A stretch of 64,000 bases of DNA from Vandammella animalimorsus (GTDB lineage Bacteria > Pseudomonadota > Gammaproteobacteria > Burkholderiales > Burkholderiaceae_C): contig NZ_NSJB01000008.1 of assembly GCF_002285265.1 (NCBI RefSeq), positions 1 to 64,000 of the forward strand, written 5' to 3'. The position numbers were made by a program, and so were the translations under genes. Of this stretch, positions 33,340-43,539 are shown one piece after another. Position 1 is the stretch's first letter. The number at the start of each line of letters is the position of its first letter. The notes under the pieces are model-generated. The model saw only the letters and a program-made list of their open reading frames with translations. It made no database searches and was not told where the DNA came from.

Positions 33340-34395
33340 TCATGGCCGCTGGCGCTGCGTGGGGGCCTTCTGGGCCTGGGCCTGTGCGGCCCGGGCCTGT
33401 TGCAGCCAGCTGTCGAAGGTGGCGCGGTTGGCCTGAATCCAGGCCTCGGTATGGCGCTGCAGGTCGGCTGGGCTGTTTTCGCCCTGCTGCATGCGCAGGT
33501 TCTGGGCGTTGATGTCGGCAATGGGGATGCGGGCGATCTCGAAGAGCTTGGCCGCAGCCGGGTGCTGCTGGGCAAAGCGGCGATTGGCCACGATGTGCTC
33601 GCGGGCGATCGGGAAGCCGTAGTTCTTGCCGTCGGGCAGCGTGGTGCGGGCCTGTTTGACGTCGCCGCTCAGGTCGGGCAGGGCGGTGAAGGGCACTTCC
33701 AACCAGCTCACCTCCTGGCCGGGGCGCAGCACGCCGCTGACCCAGTAGGGCGTCCAGGTGTAGTAGAGGATGGGCTGGCCAGCGCGGAAGCGCTCCAGCG
33801 TATCGGCCATCAGCGCGTTGTAGTTGCCCTGGCGGTGCTCGACGGTCTCGCGCAGCCCATAGGCGCTGAGCTGGTGTTCGATGGCCAGCTCGCAGCCCCA
33901 GCCCGGGTTGCAGCCGGTCAGGTCGGCCTTGCCATTGCCGTCGTGGTCGAACAGCCGGGCGATGGCCGGATCCTTGAGCTGGGCCAGATTGGTGATGCGG
34001 TGTTCGGTGGCGGTCTTGCGGTCGATCAGATAGCCTTGCGCGCCGCCGTCGATGAACACGCCCTGGCGGAAGAAGACCCGGTCGCCGCCGGCCTTTTCGT
34101 ACATGCCTTGGTGCAAGGGCCACCAATTGACGGCGGTGTAGGTGGCATCGCCATTGGCAATGGCCAGGTAGGCGGCGGTCAGGTCGGCCTCCAGGATGGG
34201 TTGCACGGCAAAGCCCAGCTCCTGCAGGGCGCGGTTGACCACCATGGTCTGAAAGCTCTCCTCGGCCAGATTGGTCTTGATGGCCTTGACGGGCACGGCC
34301 GCAGCCTGTGGCTGGGCCGTGGCCGCCGGCAGCAAGGCCGCACCCAGCAAGGCGGTGACCAAGGGGGGGATCAGGCGGGGCAAGGGCAATGGCAT
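33340..34395 (-). CDS. proX: Glycine betaine/proline ABC transporter substrate-binding protein ProX (copy 2)
   Basis: 351-residue paralog of the following gene, with a signal peptide ([19 protein letters not shown] region, cleavage near ATAQ). The same [10 protein letters not shown] and [12 protein letters not shown] blocks are conserved, so ligand chemistry should be similar. The C-terminus is an Ala/Gln-rich tail. AAGGAGA lies before the ATG at 34395; further in-frame ATGs upstream would bury the signal peptide. The two copies may differ in affinity or ligand (for example betaine versus choline or proline). Confidence 0.9.
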   Translation of the reverse strand: MPLPLPRLIPPLVTALLGAALLPAATAQPQAAAVPVKAIKTNLAEESFQTMVVNRALQELGFAVQPILEADLTAAYLAIANGDATYTAVNWWPLHQGMYEKAGGDRVFFRQGVFIDGGAQGYLIDRKTATEHRITNLAQLKDPAIARLFDHDGNGKADLTGCNPGWGCELAIEHQLSAYGLRETVEHRQGNYNALMADTLERFRAGQPILYYTWTPYWVSGVLRPGQEVSWLEVPFTALPDLSGDVKQARTTLPDGKNYGFPIAREHIVANRRFAQQHPAAAKLFEIARIPIADINAQNLRMQQGENSPADLQRHTEAWIQANRATFDSWLQQARAAQAQAQKAPTQRQRP

Positions 34396-34438
34396 GGGGC
34401 CTCTCCTTCTGCAAGAAAACATGTGGGCTGCGGCGCGC

Positions 34439-35665
34439 TCAATGGCCATGCGCCGGGCGCGAGGCTGTGGCCGTCTGGCTGGGCTGGGCAGTGGGGCCAT
34501 GGCCTGCGGATGCGGCAGGGGCGCGCCGCCACAGCCGGCCCAGCAGGCCCAGCGGGCCTTGCTGGCACCAGGACTGCCCGGCCCGCCGTGGCTGGCCCAT
34601 GGCCTGGGTGATGCGGTCGAGCGTGATGGCCAGCAGCACGATGCCCAGGCCGCCCACGGTGGCCAGGCCCATGTCCAGGCGGCCGATGCCGCGCAGCACC
34701 ATCTGCCCCAGGCCGCCGACGGCGATCATCGAGGCAATCACCACCATGGACAGCGACAGCATCAGCGCCTGGTTGATGCCGGCCATGATGGAGGGCATGG
34801 CCAAGGGCAGCTGCACCTTGGCCAGCAGCTGCAGCGGCGAGGCACCGTAGGCGCGGGCGGCCTCCACCAGATCGGGCCGCACCTGGCGGATGCCCAGGTT
34901 GGTCAGCCGCACCAGTGGCGGCAGCGCGAACACGATGGTCACGATCACGCCGGGCACGTTGCCGATGCCAAACAGCATCACCACCGGCACCAGGTACACG
35001 AAGGCCGGGGTGGTTTGCATGGCGTCCAGCACGGGCCGCGCGATGCGCTGGGCGCGGTCGCTGCTGGCCAGCAAGATGCCCATGGGCAGGCCGATCAGCA
35101 GGCAGAACACCAGCGAGGTGAGCACCAGCGCCAGGGTCACCATGGCCTCGGGCCAGACGCCCAGCATGGCAATGATCAGCAGCGAAAGCAGGGCGCCAAT
35201 GGCCACGCGCCGCCCGGCAAACTGCCAGGCCAGCAGCGCCAGGATGGCGATCATGCCCAGCGTGGGCATGCTCAGCAGCCCTTGCTCGATGCCGCTGAGC
35301 GTGGCGTCGATGGGGGTGCGAATGGTCTGGAAAAAAGGCCGGAAATGTGCGACGAACCAGCTCAGGCCTTGGTTGATCCAGTCCTGCACGGGCAGGCTGC
35401 CGTCCCAGAGTTGGCGCAGGGCAAAGCCATCGGCCGCCGCGCCGGCCTCGGCGCCTGCGCCGGGGCTGCTGGAGAGCCAGTCGGAATTGGCGCTGGTGCC
35501 GCCGCCACCCCAAGGGTTGGCCGCGCTGGCAGGGGCCTGGGCGGGGGCGGCGGCCCAAGGGTTGTCCGCTGCTGCGGCTGCAGGGGCCGGGGCTGTGGGC
35601 TGTGGGCTGCTTGGCGCTGGGGCGGCCGTGGCTGCCCAGGGGTTGTCGTTGTGGGTGGAGCTCAT
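34439..35665 (-). CDS. proW: Glycine betaine/proline ABC transporter permease ProW
   Basis: 408-residue inner-membrane permease. The first 80 residues are Pro/Ala-rich with three NPW motifs ([22 protein letters not shown]), a trait also seen in E. coli ProW. The membrane core follows, with the coupling segment [21 protein letters not shown] 45-residue Arg/Ala-rich tail extends past the last helix. It lies between proV and the two binding-protein genes. Confidence 0.92.
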   Translation of the reverse strand: MSSTHNDNPWAATAAPAPSSPQPTAPAPAAAAADNPWAAAPAQAPASAANPWGGGGTSANSDWLSSSPGAGAEAGAAADGFALRQLWDGSLPVQDWINQGLSWFVAHFRPFFQTIRTPIDATLSGIEQGLLSMPTLGMIAILALLAWQFAGRRVAIGALLSLLIIAMLGVWPEAMVTLALVLTSLVFCLLIGLPMGILLASSDRAQRIARPVLDAMQTTPAFVYLVPVVMLFGIGNVPGVIVTIVFALPPLVRLTNLGIRQVRPDLVEAARAYGASPLQLLAKVQLPLAMPSIMAGINQALMLSLSMVVIASMIAVGGLGQMVLRGIGRLDMGLATVGGLGIVLLAITLDRITQAMGQPRRAGQSWCQQGPLGLLGRLWRRAPAASAGHGPTAQPSQTATASRPAHGH

Positions 35666-35704
35666 GCGGTGGATGCGGGTATCGGGTGCGTAGAGGGTGC
35701 GGCC

Positions 35705-36958
35705 TCAGGGCGAGGTGGCGCTGCGGGCGGGCTGGGCGGCGGCTGGCTCGCTGGGCAAGGGCGGGGTGTCCCGGTCGAGAAAGCGCAGCAGCCTGGTGCG
35801 GCTGACCATGCCCAGCAGCCGTCCGTCCTCGCCCAGCACGGGCAGCGGGTAGCGCGGCTCGGCGGCGCGGCCTACGACATCGGCCACCAGCTCATCGCCA
35901 CGCACGCTGATGACCTGGGGCAAAAAGGCATCGGAGAGCGGCTGCAGCTCGTTGCTGCCATCGCGCGCCTCGCGCAGTGAGTCGGTCGAGACGATGCCCT
36001 CGAACCGCTGGCCGCGCGAGACCACATAGCCGAACTCGCGGTCCTGCTCCTGCAGGATGCGCAGCGCCGCGCGCAGGCCCTTGCCAGGCTTGATCTCCAG
36101 TACGGGCTGCGACAGGCGCGCGATGTCGCTGGCCTTGAACACCATGGATGCATCGACCCCCTTGGTGAAGCTGCGCACGTAGTCATTGGCGGGGTTGCGC
36201 AGAATCTGCTCGGGCGTGCCCACTTGCACCACCTGACCGTCTTTCATGATGGCGATGCGGTTGCCGATGCGCATGGCCTCGTCCAGATCGTGCGAGATAA
36301 AAACGATGGTGCGCGGCTTGGCTTCTTGCAGGCGCAGCAGCTCGGACTGCATGTCCGTGCGGATGATGGGATCCAACGCCGAAAAGGCCTCGTCCATCAG
36401 CAGGATGGACGGATCGGCCGCCAGCGCGCGCGCCAAGCCCACGCGCTGCTGCATGCCGCCGGAAAGCTCATCGGGATAGCTGGCGCCCCAGCTGCCCAGG
36501 CCGACTTGCTCCAGGGCATCCTGAGCGGCGCGCTGGCGCGTGGCCTTGTCCACGCCGGCCAGCTCCAGGCCCAGGGCCGTGTTGTCCAGCACGCTCATGT
36601 GCGGCATCAGCGCGAAGGACTGGAACACCATGCTGATGTCTTTGCGGCGCAAGGCCCGCAGCGCGCCTTCGCTCAGGGCGTTGATGTCCTGCCCGTCCAC
36701 CAGAATCCGGCCGCTGCTGGGCTCGATCAGCCGGTTGAGCATGCGCACCAGAGTGCTTTTGCCAGAGCCCGACAGGCCCATGATGACGAAAATCTCTCCA
36801 GCCTCGATCTCAAAGTGCGCGTCGAATACGCCGATGGACTGCCCGGTGCGCTCCAGGATGGTCTGCTTATCCAGGCCTTGCCGGGCCAGCGCCATGGCCT
36901 GCTCGGGTTTGTCGCCAAAGACTTTGAATACGTGTTCGATCTGGATGCTTTTGGCCAT
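35705..36958 (-). CDS. proV: Glycine betaine/proline ABC transporter ATP-binding protein ProV
   Basis: 417-residue ATPase with Walker [10 protein letters not shown] (61-69), signature [15 protein letters not shown] and Walker [15 protein letters not shown]. Two C-terminal CBS domains (about 280-400) are present; in this family they sense ionic strength and gate transport. The N-terminal HVFKVFG...[12 protein letters not shown] segment is typical of ProV. First gene of the operon. Confidence 0.95.
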   Translation of the reverse strand: MAKSIQIEHVFKVFGDKPEQAMALARQGLDKQTILERTGQSIGVFDAHFEIEAGEIFVIMGLSGSGKSTLVRMLNRLIEPSSGRILVDGQDINALSEGALRALRRKDISMVFQSFALMPHMSVLDNTALGLELAGVDKATRQRAAQDALEQVGLGSWGASYPDELSGGMQQRVGLARALAADPSILLMDEAFSALDPIIRTDMQSELLRLQEAKPRTIVFISHDLDEAMRIGNRIAIMKDGQVVQVGTPEQILRNPANDYVRSFTKGVDASMVFKASDIARLSQPVLEIKPGKGLRAALRILQEQDREFGYVVSRGQRFEGIVSTDSLREARDGSNELQPLSDAFLPQVISVRGDELVADVVGRAAEPRYPLPVLGEDGRLLGMVSRTRLLRFLDRDTPPLPSEPAAAQPARSATSP

Positions 36959-37671
36959 CAGGGAGAAGATCCTTTGTCTTGGTTGAAGGAGGCGGGCGGG
37001 CTGCTGGGCGCCTGCGGTGTGCTGTGTGTAGGCGACAGGCCAGCGCCTCTGCGTTGATAGCCTGGACAGGCAACGGCATTGCGCCGTACAGGCTTTGGGA
37101 GTGTGGAGAGCCCAAGCTGCGTATGCATTAACCAGCGAGGCTATGGGGCAAACCTACCTGCGCAGGGCGGGGCCGGCAGACCGCATAGACGGAACTGCGG
37201 CCCATTGCGCTTGGGTGTCGGGACGGTGAGCCAGGTGCAGTGCAGGGTGCGCAGGGCGACTGCAACACGGGTGCAACACCAATGGTCGGTGGATTGGCCA
37301 CGCTGGCCGCCAAAAAGAAGCGGGGGAAACGAGGCCTGGGGGCGGAAATAAAAGTGCAGAGCGGCAAGCGGCTCATTATAACTTTGGGATTTTTATGAAG
37401 CGAAAACTATAGCCTTGTCGATATTAAGCCAAGGAGGTGGCCTGCGATGCGATGGTTTACCCGTAAATGCGCTGTGCAGCGGGCGTTGGCATGTACGGGG
37501 GCATTTTTGACGCACTAGAATCGCGCGTATGTTGCCGGTGCCATGTGGACGTGAGCGGTGGCGGTGCCGCATTTTTGCGGTGGTCATTGCCGCGCAAAGG
37601 CCTCCGGCGTGATTTGGACTGGCTGGGAGTGGGCGCCATGCCCCTCTCGGCATTGCCTTTCAGGATGGATC
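36959..37671. other. 713-bp intergenic region between divergent proV and the amino acid transporter
   Basis: No convincing gene was found on either strand. It carries a plus-strand promoter candidate (37507-37533), an AT-rich stretch around 37370-37430 with a minus-strand TATAAT (37376-37381) that could serve proV, and a CCAAT-9 bases-ATTGG inverted repeat near 37280. Long for such a compact genome, so extended regulation (for example osmotic control of pro) or a lost gene are both possible. Confidence 0.5.
37507..37533 (+). promoter_or_regulatory. Candidate promoter of the basic amino acid transporter genes
   Basis: TTGACG (37507-37512) and TATGTT (37528-37533) lie 15 bases apart, 139 bases before the binding-protein start. 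The short spacer makes this tentative. Confidence 0.35.
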
Positions 37672-38451
37672 ATGATGAAAAAACGACTTCTTGGCGCTGC
37701 TGTCGCCGCAGCCCTGGCGATGGGCTCTTCGCTGGCCTGGGCGCAGGATCTGCGCGTGGCCGTGGACCCGACCTACGAGCCCATGGTCTACAAAAACGCC
37801 CAGGGTGAGCTGGTGGGCTTCAACATCGACTTCGCCAATGCGCTGTGCGAAGAGCTCAAACGCAAGTGCGTATTCGTTGAGCAGGTCTGGGATGCCATGA
37901 TCCCTGGCCTGCAAAGCCGCCGCTACGACGTGATCATCAGCGACATGAACATCACCGAAGAGCGCAAGCGCGTGATCGACTTCACCGGCCGCTACTACAA
38001 GACGCCCAGCGTCATCGTGGTCAAGAACTCGGTGGACTTCAAGGATCTGGACTCCCTCAAGGGCCTGACTCTGGGCGTGCTCAAGGGCAGCACCATGCAG
38101 CGCTATGCCGAGGGCGAGCTGGCCCCCCGTGGCGTGAAACTGATGGGCTATGAGGCGCAGGATCAGGTGTACCTGGACATCAAGTCTGGGCGCCTTGATG
38201 GGACGGTGGCCGACAAGATGGAGGTCGATGGTGCCTTCCTGGGCAAGCCAGAGGGCAAGGACTTCAAGGTCGTCGGCCCTGACCTGCTGGACGAGAAGTA
38301 CTTCGGCGAAGGTATGGGTATTGCACTGCGCAAGGGCCAGCCCGAGCTCAAGGAGCAGCTCAACAAGGGCATCAAGACCCTGCGTGAAAACGGCAAATAC
38401 CAGGAAATTGCCAAGAAGTATTTCGATTTCGACCCGTACGGCGCGGATTGA
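37672..38451 (+). CDS. Basic amino acid ABC transporter substrate-binding protein (SBP family 3)
   Basis: 259-residue periplasmic binding protein. A signal peptide (MKKRLLGAAVAAALAM start, cleavage after AWA) precedes DLRVAVDPTYEPMVYKNAQG, the classic family 3 opening. Ligand-site motifs GFNIDFANAL and the ISDMNITEERKRVIDFT segment are conserved as in lysine/arginine/ornithine and histidine binding proteins. GGA lies 7-9 bases before the ATG at 37672. The exact amino acid cannot be told from sequence. Confidence 0.9.
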   Translation: MMKKRLLGAAVAAALAMGSSLAWAQDLRVAVDPTYEPMVYKNAQGELVGFNIDFANALCEELKRKCVFVEQVWDAMIPGLQSRRYDVIISDMNITEERKRVIDFTGRYYKTPSVIVVKNSVDFKDLDSLKGLTLGVLKGSTMQRYAEGELAPRGVKLMGYEAQDQVYLDIKSGRLDGTVADKMEVDGAFLGKPEGKDFKVVGPDLLDEKYFGEGMGIALRKGQPELKEQLNKGIKTLRENGKYQEIAKKYFDFDPYGAD

Positions 38452-38516
38452 TTGAATGGGCGCGCGCAAGGCATGTCCTGGGCCTGTGGCCTAGGCGACT
38501 GGGTGCATAGCCACAC

Positions 38517-38532
38517 TGCGCCAACTGGCGCA
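38517..38532. repeat. Small hairpin between binding-protein and permease genes
   Basis: TGCGCC-AACT-GGCGCA is a perfect 6-bp stem with a tetraloop in the 214-base gap after the binding-protein gene. Such structures often stabilise the upstream mRNA and lower permease output. Nothing else recognisable was seen in the gap. Confidence 0.4.
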
Positions 38533-38665
38533 AATACAGGTCTGGTTGGGGCGGTCGCCATGACTCCCCAGCCAGGCTTTACTGTTGGGCGCCTGGTGCG
38601 CGTGGTGGCATCGGGTGCGCGGCAGCAAGTGTGACAAGTGTGCGGGCGCGTGAACAGGTCTGGGC

Positions 38666-39352
38666 ATGACTGGCTACTATCTTTCCATCCTGCAAGGGGC
38701 GCTGCTGACGGTGGCGCTGTCGCTGGCTTCGTTGTTGGTGGCCATCGTGCTGGGGCTGCTGGGGGCGGGGGCCAAGCTCTCGCGCAATCGCCTGGCGATG
38801 GCGCTGGGGCAGATCTATACCACGGTGGTGCGCGGTGTGCCCGAGCTGCTGCTGCTGCTGCTGGTGTTTTATGGCGGCACCACGCTGCTCAATATGCTGC
38901 TGGAGCGTCTGGGCTACACGCAGGGCATCTCCATCAATCCGTTCATGGCCGGGGTGCTGACCATTGGCTTCATCTATGGGGCCTATATGACGGAAAACTT
39001 CCGCGGCGCCATCAAGGCCATTCCCATCGGCCAGCGCGAGGCGGCGCTGGCGTTTGGCATGCAGCGCTGGCAGGTGTTTCGCCGCATCACGCTGCCGCAA
39101 ATGATCCGCTACGTGGTGCCCAGCTTCACCAACAGCTGGATGGCGCTGATCAAGGCCACGGCCCTGGTCAGCCTGATCAACCTGCAAGACATGACCTACC
39201 TGGCCACGCAGGCTGGCCGCGCCACGCGCGAGCCGTTCCTGTTCATTTTGCTGGTGGCGGGGATTTATTTGCTGTTCACCAGCCTGTCGCTATGGGTGCT
39301 GCGCAAGATCCATGCGCGCTACAGCCTGGGCAGCGAGACCATCAGCCTGTGA
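38666..39352 (+). CDS. hisQ: Amino acid ABC transporter permease, HisQ type
   Basis: 228-residue inner-membrane permease of the His/Glu/Gln/Arg family. Five helices are evident; the family signature is RGVPELLLLLLVFYGG and the coupling motif is EAALAFGMQRWQVFRRITLPQ. It pairs with the HisM-type permease encoded 13 bases downstream. Confidence 0.9.
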   Translation: MTGYYLSILQGALLTVALSLASLLVAIVLGLLGAGAKLSRNRLAMALGQIYTTVVRGVPELLLLLLVFYGGTTLLNMLLERLGYTQGISINPFMAGVLTIGFIYGAYMTENFRGAIKAIPIGQREAALAFGMQRWQVFRRITLPQMIRYVVPSFTNSWMALIKATALVSLINLQDMTYLATQAGRATREPFLFILLVAGIYLLFTSLSLWVLRKIHARYSLGSETISL

Positions 39353-39365
39353 ATGGGAGTGACGC

Positions 39366-40079
39366 ATGCAATGGGCGGTGATTTTTGAGCCTGCAACCCT
39401 GCAGCTGTATTTCAAGGGCTTGTGGAGCACGTTCGCCATGCTGGCCGGCCTGCTGCTGGCAGGCGGCATTGCCGGCGTGGTGTTTGCGCTGATGCTGGTG
39501 TCGCGCTCCTGGGTGCTGCAGCGCCTGGCATCGACCTTCACCTACTTCGTGCGCGGCACGCCGCTGCTGATCCAGATTTACCTGATCTACTTCGGCATCG
39601 CTCAGCTGCAATGGGTGCAGGCGCTGTGGGATACGGTCTGGCCGCTGACGCATTTCAAGAACCCGCTGTTTTGCGCCATGCTGGCCTTCAGCATCAACCA
39701 CGCGGGCTATCTGGCGGAGATCCTGGCCGGGGCGATCCGCGATACCAGCCGAGGCGAGGTGGAGGCCGCCTACGCCATGGGCATGGGGCGCTGGCAGGTC
39801 ATGCGCCGCATCGTGTTGCCCAGCGCCATGCGCCGCGCGCTGCCGCCCTACAGCAACGAAGTGATGCAGATGATGCACGGCACCAGCCTGGCCAGCTCGG
39901 TGCCGGGGCTGTTCGAGCTCACCTCGGCGGCCAGCAAGGTCAACCGCGATTACTATCTGACCTTCGAGGCGTATCTGTTTGCCGCCGCGCTGTATTTGGT
40001 CGTCACCTTCACGATGATGGGCCTGTTCCGCCTGGCCGAGAAGCGCTATACGGCCTACCTACAGCCCCACTCGCACTGA
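39366..40079 (+). CDS. hisM: Amino acid ABC transporter permease, HisM type
   Basis: 237-residue partner permease with the motif [17 protein letters not shown] and the coupling segment [20 protein letters not shown]. Together with HisQ and a HisP dimer it should import basic amino acids delivered by the binding protein encoded at 37672. Confidence 0.9.
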   Translation: MQWAVIFEPATLQLYFKGLWSTFAMLAGLLLAGGIAGVVFALMLVSRSWVLQRLASTFTYFVRGTPLLIQIYLIYFGIAQLQWVQALWDTVWPLTHFKNPLFCAMLAFSINHAGYLAEILAGAIRDTSRGEVEAAYAMGMGRWQVMRRIVLPSAMRRALPPYSNEVMQMMHGTSLASSVPGLFELTSAASKVNRDYYLTFEAYLFAAALYLVVTFTMMGLFRLAEKRYTAYLQPHSH

Positions 40080-40099
40080 AATCCATGAGGCAACCAGGC

Positions 40100-40891
40100 A
40101 TGAGCACGACAGAGCAGGCACCCGCAGACATCCAGCTTCAGGCGCTGGACATCCACAAGAACTATGGCGAGCACCAGGTGCTGCGCGGCGTGTCGCTGGC
40201 CGCCCGCGCCGGCGACGTGATCAGCATCATCGGCAGCTCGGGCTCGGGCAAGAGCACCTTTTTGCGCTGCATGAACCTGCTCGAACGCCCCAACCAGGGG
40301 CGCATTCTGCTCAAGGGCGAGGAGCTGGGCCTGCGCAAGCACGCCGATGGCGAGCTGCACGCCGCCGACATGGCCCAGTTGCAGCGCTTTCGCACCAAGC
40401 TGGCCATGGTGTTCCAGCACTTCAATCTGTGGGCCCACATGACGGTGCTGCAAAACATCATTGAAGCGCCGGTGCATGTGCTCAAGCAGCCCAAGGCCCA
40501 GGCGCTGGAGGCCGCCGCCCGCTATCTGGACATGGTGGGGCTGACCGGCCACGGCGACAAATACCCCAGCCAGCTCTCGGGCGGGCAGCAGCAGCGCGTG
40601 GCGATTGCCCGCGCCCTGGCCGTGGAGCCCGAGGTACTGCTGTTTGACGAGCCCACCAGCGCGCTCGATCCGGAGCTGGTGGGCGAGGTGCTGCGCATCA
40701 TGCAACTGCTGGCCCAGCAGGGGCGCACCATGGTGGTCGTGACGCACGAGATGGGCTTTGCGCGCGAGGTCTCCAATCACCTGGTGTTCCTGCACCAGGG
40801 CCGCATCGAAGAGCAGGGCGATCCGCGCCAAGTGCTGGCCAACCCCAGCAGCGAGCGGCTGGCCAAGTTCCTCTCCGGCAATCTCAAGTGA
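40100..40891 (+). CDS. hisP: Amino acid ABC transporter ATP-binding protein, HisP type
   Basis: 263-residue ATPase with Walker [10 protein letters not shown], the HisP-typical [21 protein letters not shown] block, signature [15 protein letters not shown] and Walker [17 protein letters not shown] 40100 is chosen; an in-frame ATG five codons upstream is possible. Last gene of the transporter operon, followed by a terminator. Confidence 0.92.
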   Translation: MSTTEQAPADIQLQALDIHKNYGEHQVLRGVSLAARAGDVISIIGSSGSGKSTFLRCMNLLERPNQGRILLKGEELGLRKHADGELHAADMAQLQRFRTKLAMVFQHFNLWAHMTVLQNIIEAPVHVLKQPKAQALEAAARYLDMVGLTGHGDKYPSQLSGGQQQRVAIARALAVEPEVLLFDEPTSALDPELVGEVLRIMQLLAQQGRTMVVVTHEMGFAREVSNHLVFLHQGRIEEQGDPRQVLANPSSERLAKFLSGNLK

Positions 40892-40922
40892 GGTGGCAGA
40901 CAGGCGCTCAGAATCTGCCTGC

Positions 40923-40952
40923 AAAGCCCTCGCCGATGCGAGGACTTTTTTT
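40923..40952. terminator. Terminator between hisP and the sensor kinase gene
   Basis: AAAG-C-CCTCGC pairs with GCGAGG-A-CTTT around CGAT, followed by seven T. It stops the transporter operon and, with its A-rich left arm, may also serve the convergent kinase gene. Confidence 0.8.
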
Positions 40953-40963
40953 GATTGTGGCGG

Positions 40964-42439
40964 TCAGAACTGCGTGGGCCGGAAGGCGTTGCGCTTGACC
41001 TTGGGCCGCTGCAGGCGTTGCTCGTCCTTCCACTGCGCATTGTTGGGCGCCTGGTCGAGGCGGATGTGCGCCACCAGGCCGCCGCTGTTGGCGTTGGTCA
41101 GGGCAAAGCGCCCGCCCATGCGCTGCACGGTCTTGTCCACGATGGATAGGCCCAGACCCGCGCCGGCGGCGGCCGTGCGGGCGCTGTCGCCGCGGAAGAA
41201 GGGCTTGAGCAGATTGCCCAGCTCCGCCTCGGGCACGCCGGCGCCATGGTCGCGGATCTTGAGCAGCACGTATTTGGAGCCCGAGAACTCGCTGGCGACG
41301 ATCTCCACCTGGGCGATGCCTGTCTCTGGCGTCTTGCCATAGCGGCGGGCGTTTTCCAGCAAATTGGTGACCACGCGCGAGAGCTCGACCTCGTCGGCAT
41401 AGACGTACAAATCCCCCGGCACGCGGGTGCTGATCTCCATCTCGCCCAGCTCCTGGATGGAAAACACGCAGTTGGAGACGATGCTTTGCAGGTTGACGCT
41501 GTGCCGTGCGCCGGAGACTGGGCGGGCGTAGTCCATGAACTTGTCGATGATGGCGTCGAGCTGCACGATGTCGGCCACCATGTGCTCGCGCGCCAGCTCG
41601 TCGGCCACGCTCATCTCCGTCTCCAGCCGCAAGCGCGCCAGCGGCGTGCGCAGATCGTGCGAAATGCCCGCCAGCATCACGGCGCGGTCCTGCTCGACCT
41701 TGGAGAGCTGCTCGGCCATGCGGTTGAAGCCGATGTTCACTGCGCGGATCTCGCTGGTGGCCACCTCCTCGTTGAGCTGGCTGTTGCCGAAATCGCCTGA
41801 GCCCAGGCGGAAGGTGGCGTTGGACAGCTCCTTGATCGGCTTGTTGAGCAGCCGCGTGATGACGGCCGCGCCGGCCAGCGAGATGCCCACCGCCGCCATC
41901 AGCCACAGCAGCACCGTGCGCCCGCCCACCGGGCTCAGGCGCGAGCTGTCCATCAGCAGCCAGGTGTAGTCGTCGCCCAGGCGAAAGCTCACCCACAGCC
42001 CGGGCGTGCCATTGACCTTCTTGGCCACCAGGGTCTCCATGCCCAGGCGGCTGCGCAGCTCGGCGCTGAGCTTGTTGCCCAGCGCCGTGTCGGTCATCAG
42101 CTCATAGGTATCGGCCGGCTCGTGCGGTTGGATGCGCATGCCCTCCTGCTCGGACAGCGTCTTGAGCAGCGAGACGCGGGCGATCGCGTCCGAGTGCGTC
42201 AGCCCCGCGCGGCTGAGGTTGACCATGGTGGCAATCTGCTGCGCCGTGTGCAGCGTGCGCGGCTCGAATTCCAGCGCGCGAAACGACTGGATCCACACCA
42301 CGATGGTGGCCACCAGCAGCAGCGACAGCAGGATGAAGGTGCGCCAGAACAGGCTCAGGTGGATGCGGCGCTGGCGCGCCCCATGGGCATCTTCAAGAGG
42401 GACGTCGTCGTCGTCGGTGGGGGCGGGGGCTTTCTTCAT
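40964..42439 (-). CDS. envZ: Sensor histidine kinase, EnvZ/RstB-like
   Basis: 491-residue membrane kinase. Two membrane helices (about 32-50 and 174-196) flank a periplasmic sensor domain of about 120 residues; a HAMP linker (197-250) follows. The HisKA domain has phosphoacceptor H261 (GISHDLRTPLARLR), and the ATPase domain has N-box LLENARRYG, G1 IRDHGAGVP and G2 GAGLGLSIV. The SHDLRTPL form is that of EnvZ. Its partner is the OmpR-type regulator encoded upstream, but a 220-base gap with a terminator-like hairpin separates the two. ATG 42439 is preferred over an upstream start that would add a Cys/Arg-rich leader. Confidence 0.88.
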   Translation of the reverse strand: MKKAPAPTDDDDVPLEDAHGARQRRIHLSLFWRTFILLSLLLVATIVVWIQSFRALEFEPRTLHTAQQIATMVNLSRAGLTHSDAIARVSLLKTLSEQEGMRIQPHEPADTYELMTDTALGNKLSAELRSRLGMETLVAKKVNGTPGLWVSFRLGDDYTWLLMDSSRLSPVGGRTVLLWLMAAVGISLAGAAVITRLLNKPIKELSNATFRLGSGDFGNSQLNEEVATSEIRAVNIGFNRMAEQLSKVEQDRAVMLAGISHDLRTPLARLRLETEMSVADELAREHMVADIVQLDAIIDKFMDYARPVSGARHSVNLQSIVSNCVFSIQELGEMEISTRVPGDLYVYADEVELSRVVTNLLENARRYGKTPETGIAQVEIVASEFSGSKYVLLKIRDHGAGVPEAELGNLLKPFFRGDSARTAAAGAGLGLSIVDKTVQRMGGRFALTNANSGGLVAHIRLDQAPNNAQWKDEQRLQRPKVKRNAFRPTQF

Positions 42440-42524
42440 GGCGGCAGTGTAAAAGACGGCCCGGCATGGGGATTGTGAGGCACAGGCCCGCAGCGCAAGC
42501 GGCAGGCCAGGGCGGCGCGCGCAG

Positions 42525-42549
42525 CAAAACCGGGCCATTGTGGCCCGGT
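42525..42549 (-). terminator. Terminator-like hairpin between ompR and envZ
   Basis: On the minus strand ACCGGGCCA pairs perfectly with TGGCCCGGT over a 3-base loop and is followed by a T-run (TTTTGC). Placed in the 220-base gap between the regulator and kinase genes, it probably lowers kinase expression. Confidence 0.6.
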
Positions 42550-42659
42550 CGACGATGGCAAAGCGCCATGCCTTGCAGGGGCAGGCAAGTGGCGCAGCCG
42601 CACAGGGTTGCAGCGTTGGCCGCCTGCTTCAAGGGCTTTGGGCGTCAGAGGCTCCAGTG

Positions 42660-43433
42660 TCAGTGGTTTCCATCGGGCACGAACACGTAGCCCACGCCCC
42701 AGACCGTCTGGATGTAGCGCGGCGAGGTCGCGTCCTCCTCGATCAGCTTGCGCAGCCGCGAGACTTGCACGTCCAGACTGCGGTCAAAAGGTTCGAACTC
42801 GCGCCCGCGCGCCAGCAGGGCCAGCTTCTCGCGCGAGAGCGGCTGGCGCGGATGGCGCACCAGCGCCTTGAGCATGGCGAACTCGCCCGTGGTCAGCGGC
42901 AACTCCTCGCCATTCTTGTGCAGCGTGCGCGCGCCCATGTCGAAGCGGAAGGCGCCGAAATTGACGATGGCGTTGTCGCCCGCTGGCGCGCCCGGTGCCT
43001 CCATGGTCGGGCGGCGGCGCAGCACGGCGTGGATGCGCGCCAGCAGCTCGCGCGGGTTGAAGGGCTTGCCCACGTAGTCGTCGGCGCCCACTTCCAGGCC
43101 GACGATGCGGTCCACGTCCTCGCTCTTGGCCGTGAGCATGATGATCGGGGTGCGGTCGTTGTTGCCGCGCAGCCGCCGGCAAATGGACAGGCCATCCTCG
43201 CCCGGCAGCATCAGATCGAGCACCAGCAAATCAAAGGTCTCGCGCAGCATGATGCGGTTGAGCGCCTTGCCGTCCTCGGCCACCATGACTTCAAAGCCTT
43301 CCTGAGTCAGGTAGCGGCGCAGCAGGTCACGGATGCGCGCATCGTCATCGACCACCAGAATCTTGTCGCCACGCCCTGCCGTCGTTGGCTGTGTGGCGAC
43401 GTGGTCGGGCAGGGTATCGTTTTCGGTGTTCAT
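42660..43433 (-). CDS. ompR: Response regulator OmpR
   Basis: 257-residue OmpR/PhoB-family regulator. The receiver has the acidic pair D29/D30, phosphoacceptor D73 (LLVLDLMLPG) and a K-P pair in GKPFNPRE. The winged-helix domain ends with FDRSLDVQVSRLRKLIEED and TVWGVGYVFVPDG, close to OmpR proper. ATG 43433 excludes an unlikely 24-residue N-terminal extension. Upstream lies an unusually AT-rich stretch that may be its promoter. Confidence 0.92.
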   Translation of the reverse strand: MNTENDTLPDHVATQPTTAGRGDKILVVDDDARIRDLLRRYLTQEGFEVMVAEDGKALNRIMLRETFDLLVLDLMLPGEDGLSICRRLRGNNDRTPIIMLTAKSEDVDRIVGLEVGADDYVGKPFNPRELLARIHAVLRRRPTMEAPGAPAGDNAIVNFGAFRFDMGARTLHKNGEELPLTTGEFAMLKALVRHPRQPLSREKLALLARGREFEPFDRSLDVQVSRLRKLIEEDATSPRYIQTVWGVGYVFVPDGNH

Positions 43434-43539
43434 GATTGAGATTCGATGAATGATGTTTGAAGTTGCCTGGGCGTTGTGGTCTGTGGCATCTGCCAAGCCT
43501 ACCAAGCCACAGCTCCTCCGTCAGAGCTCGGCCGCGCAT

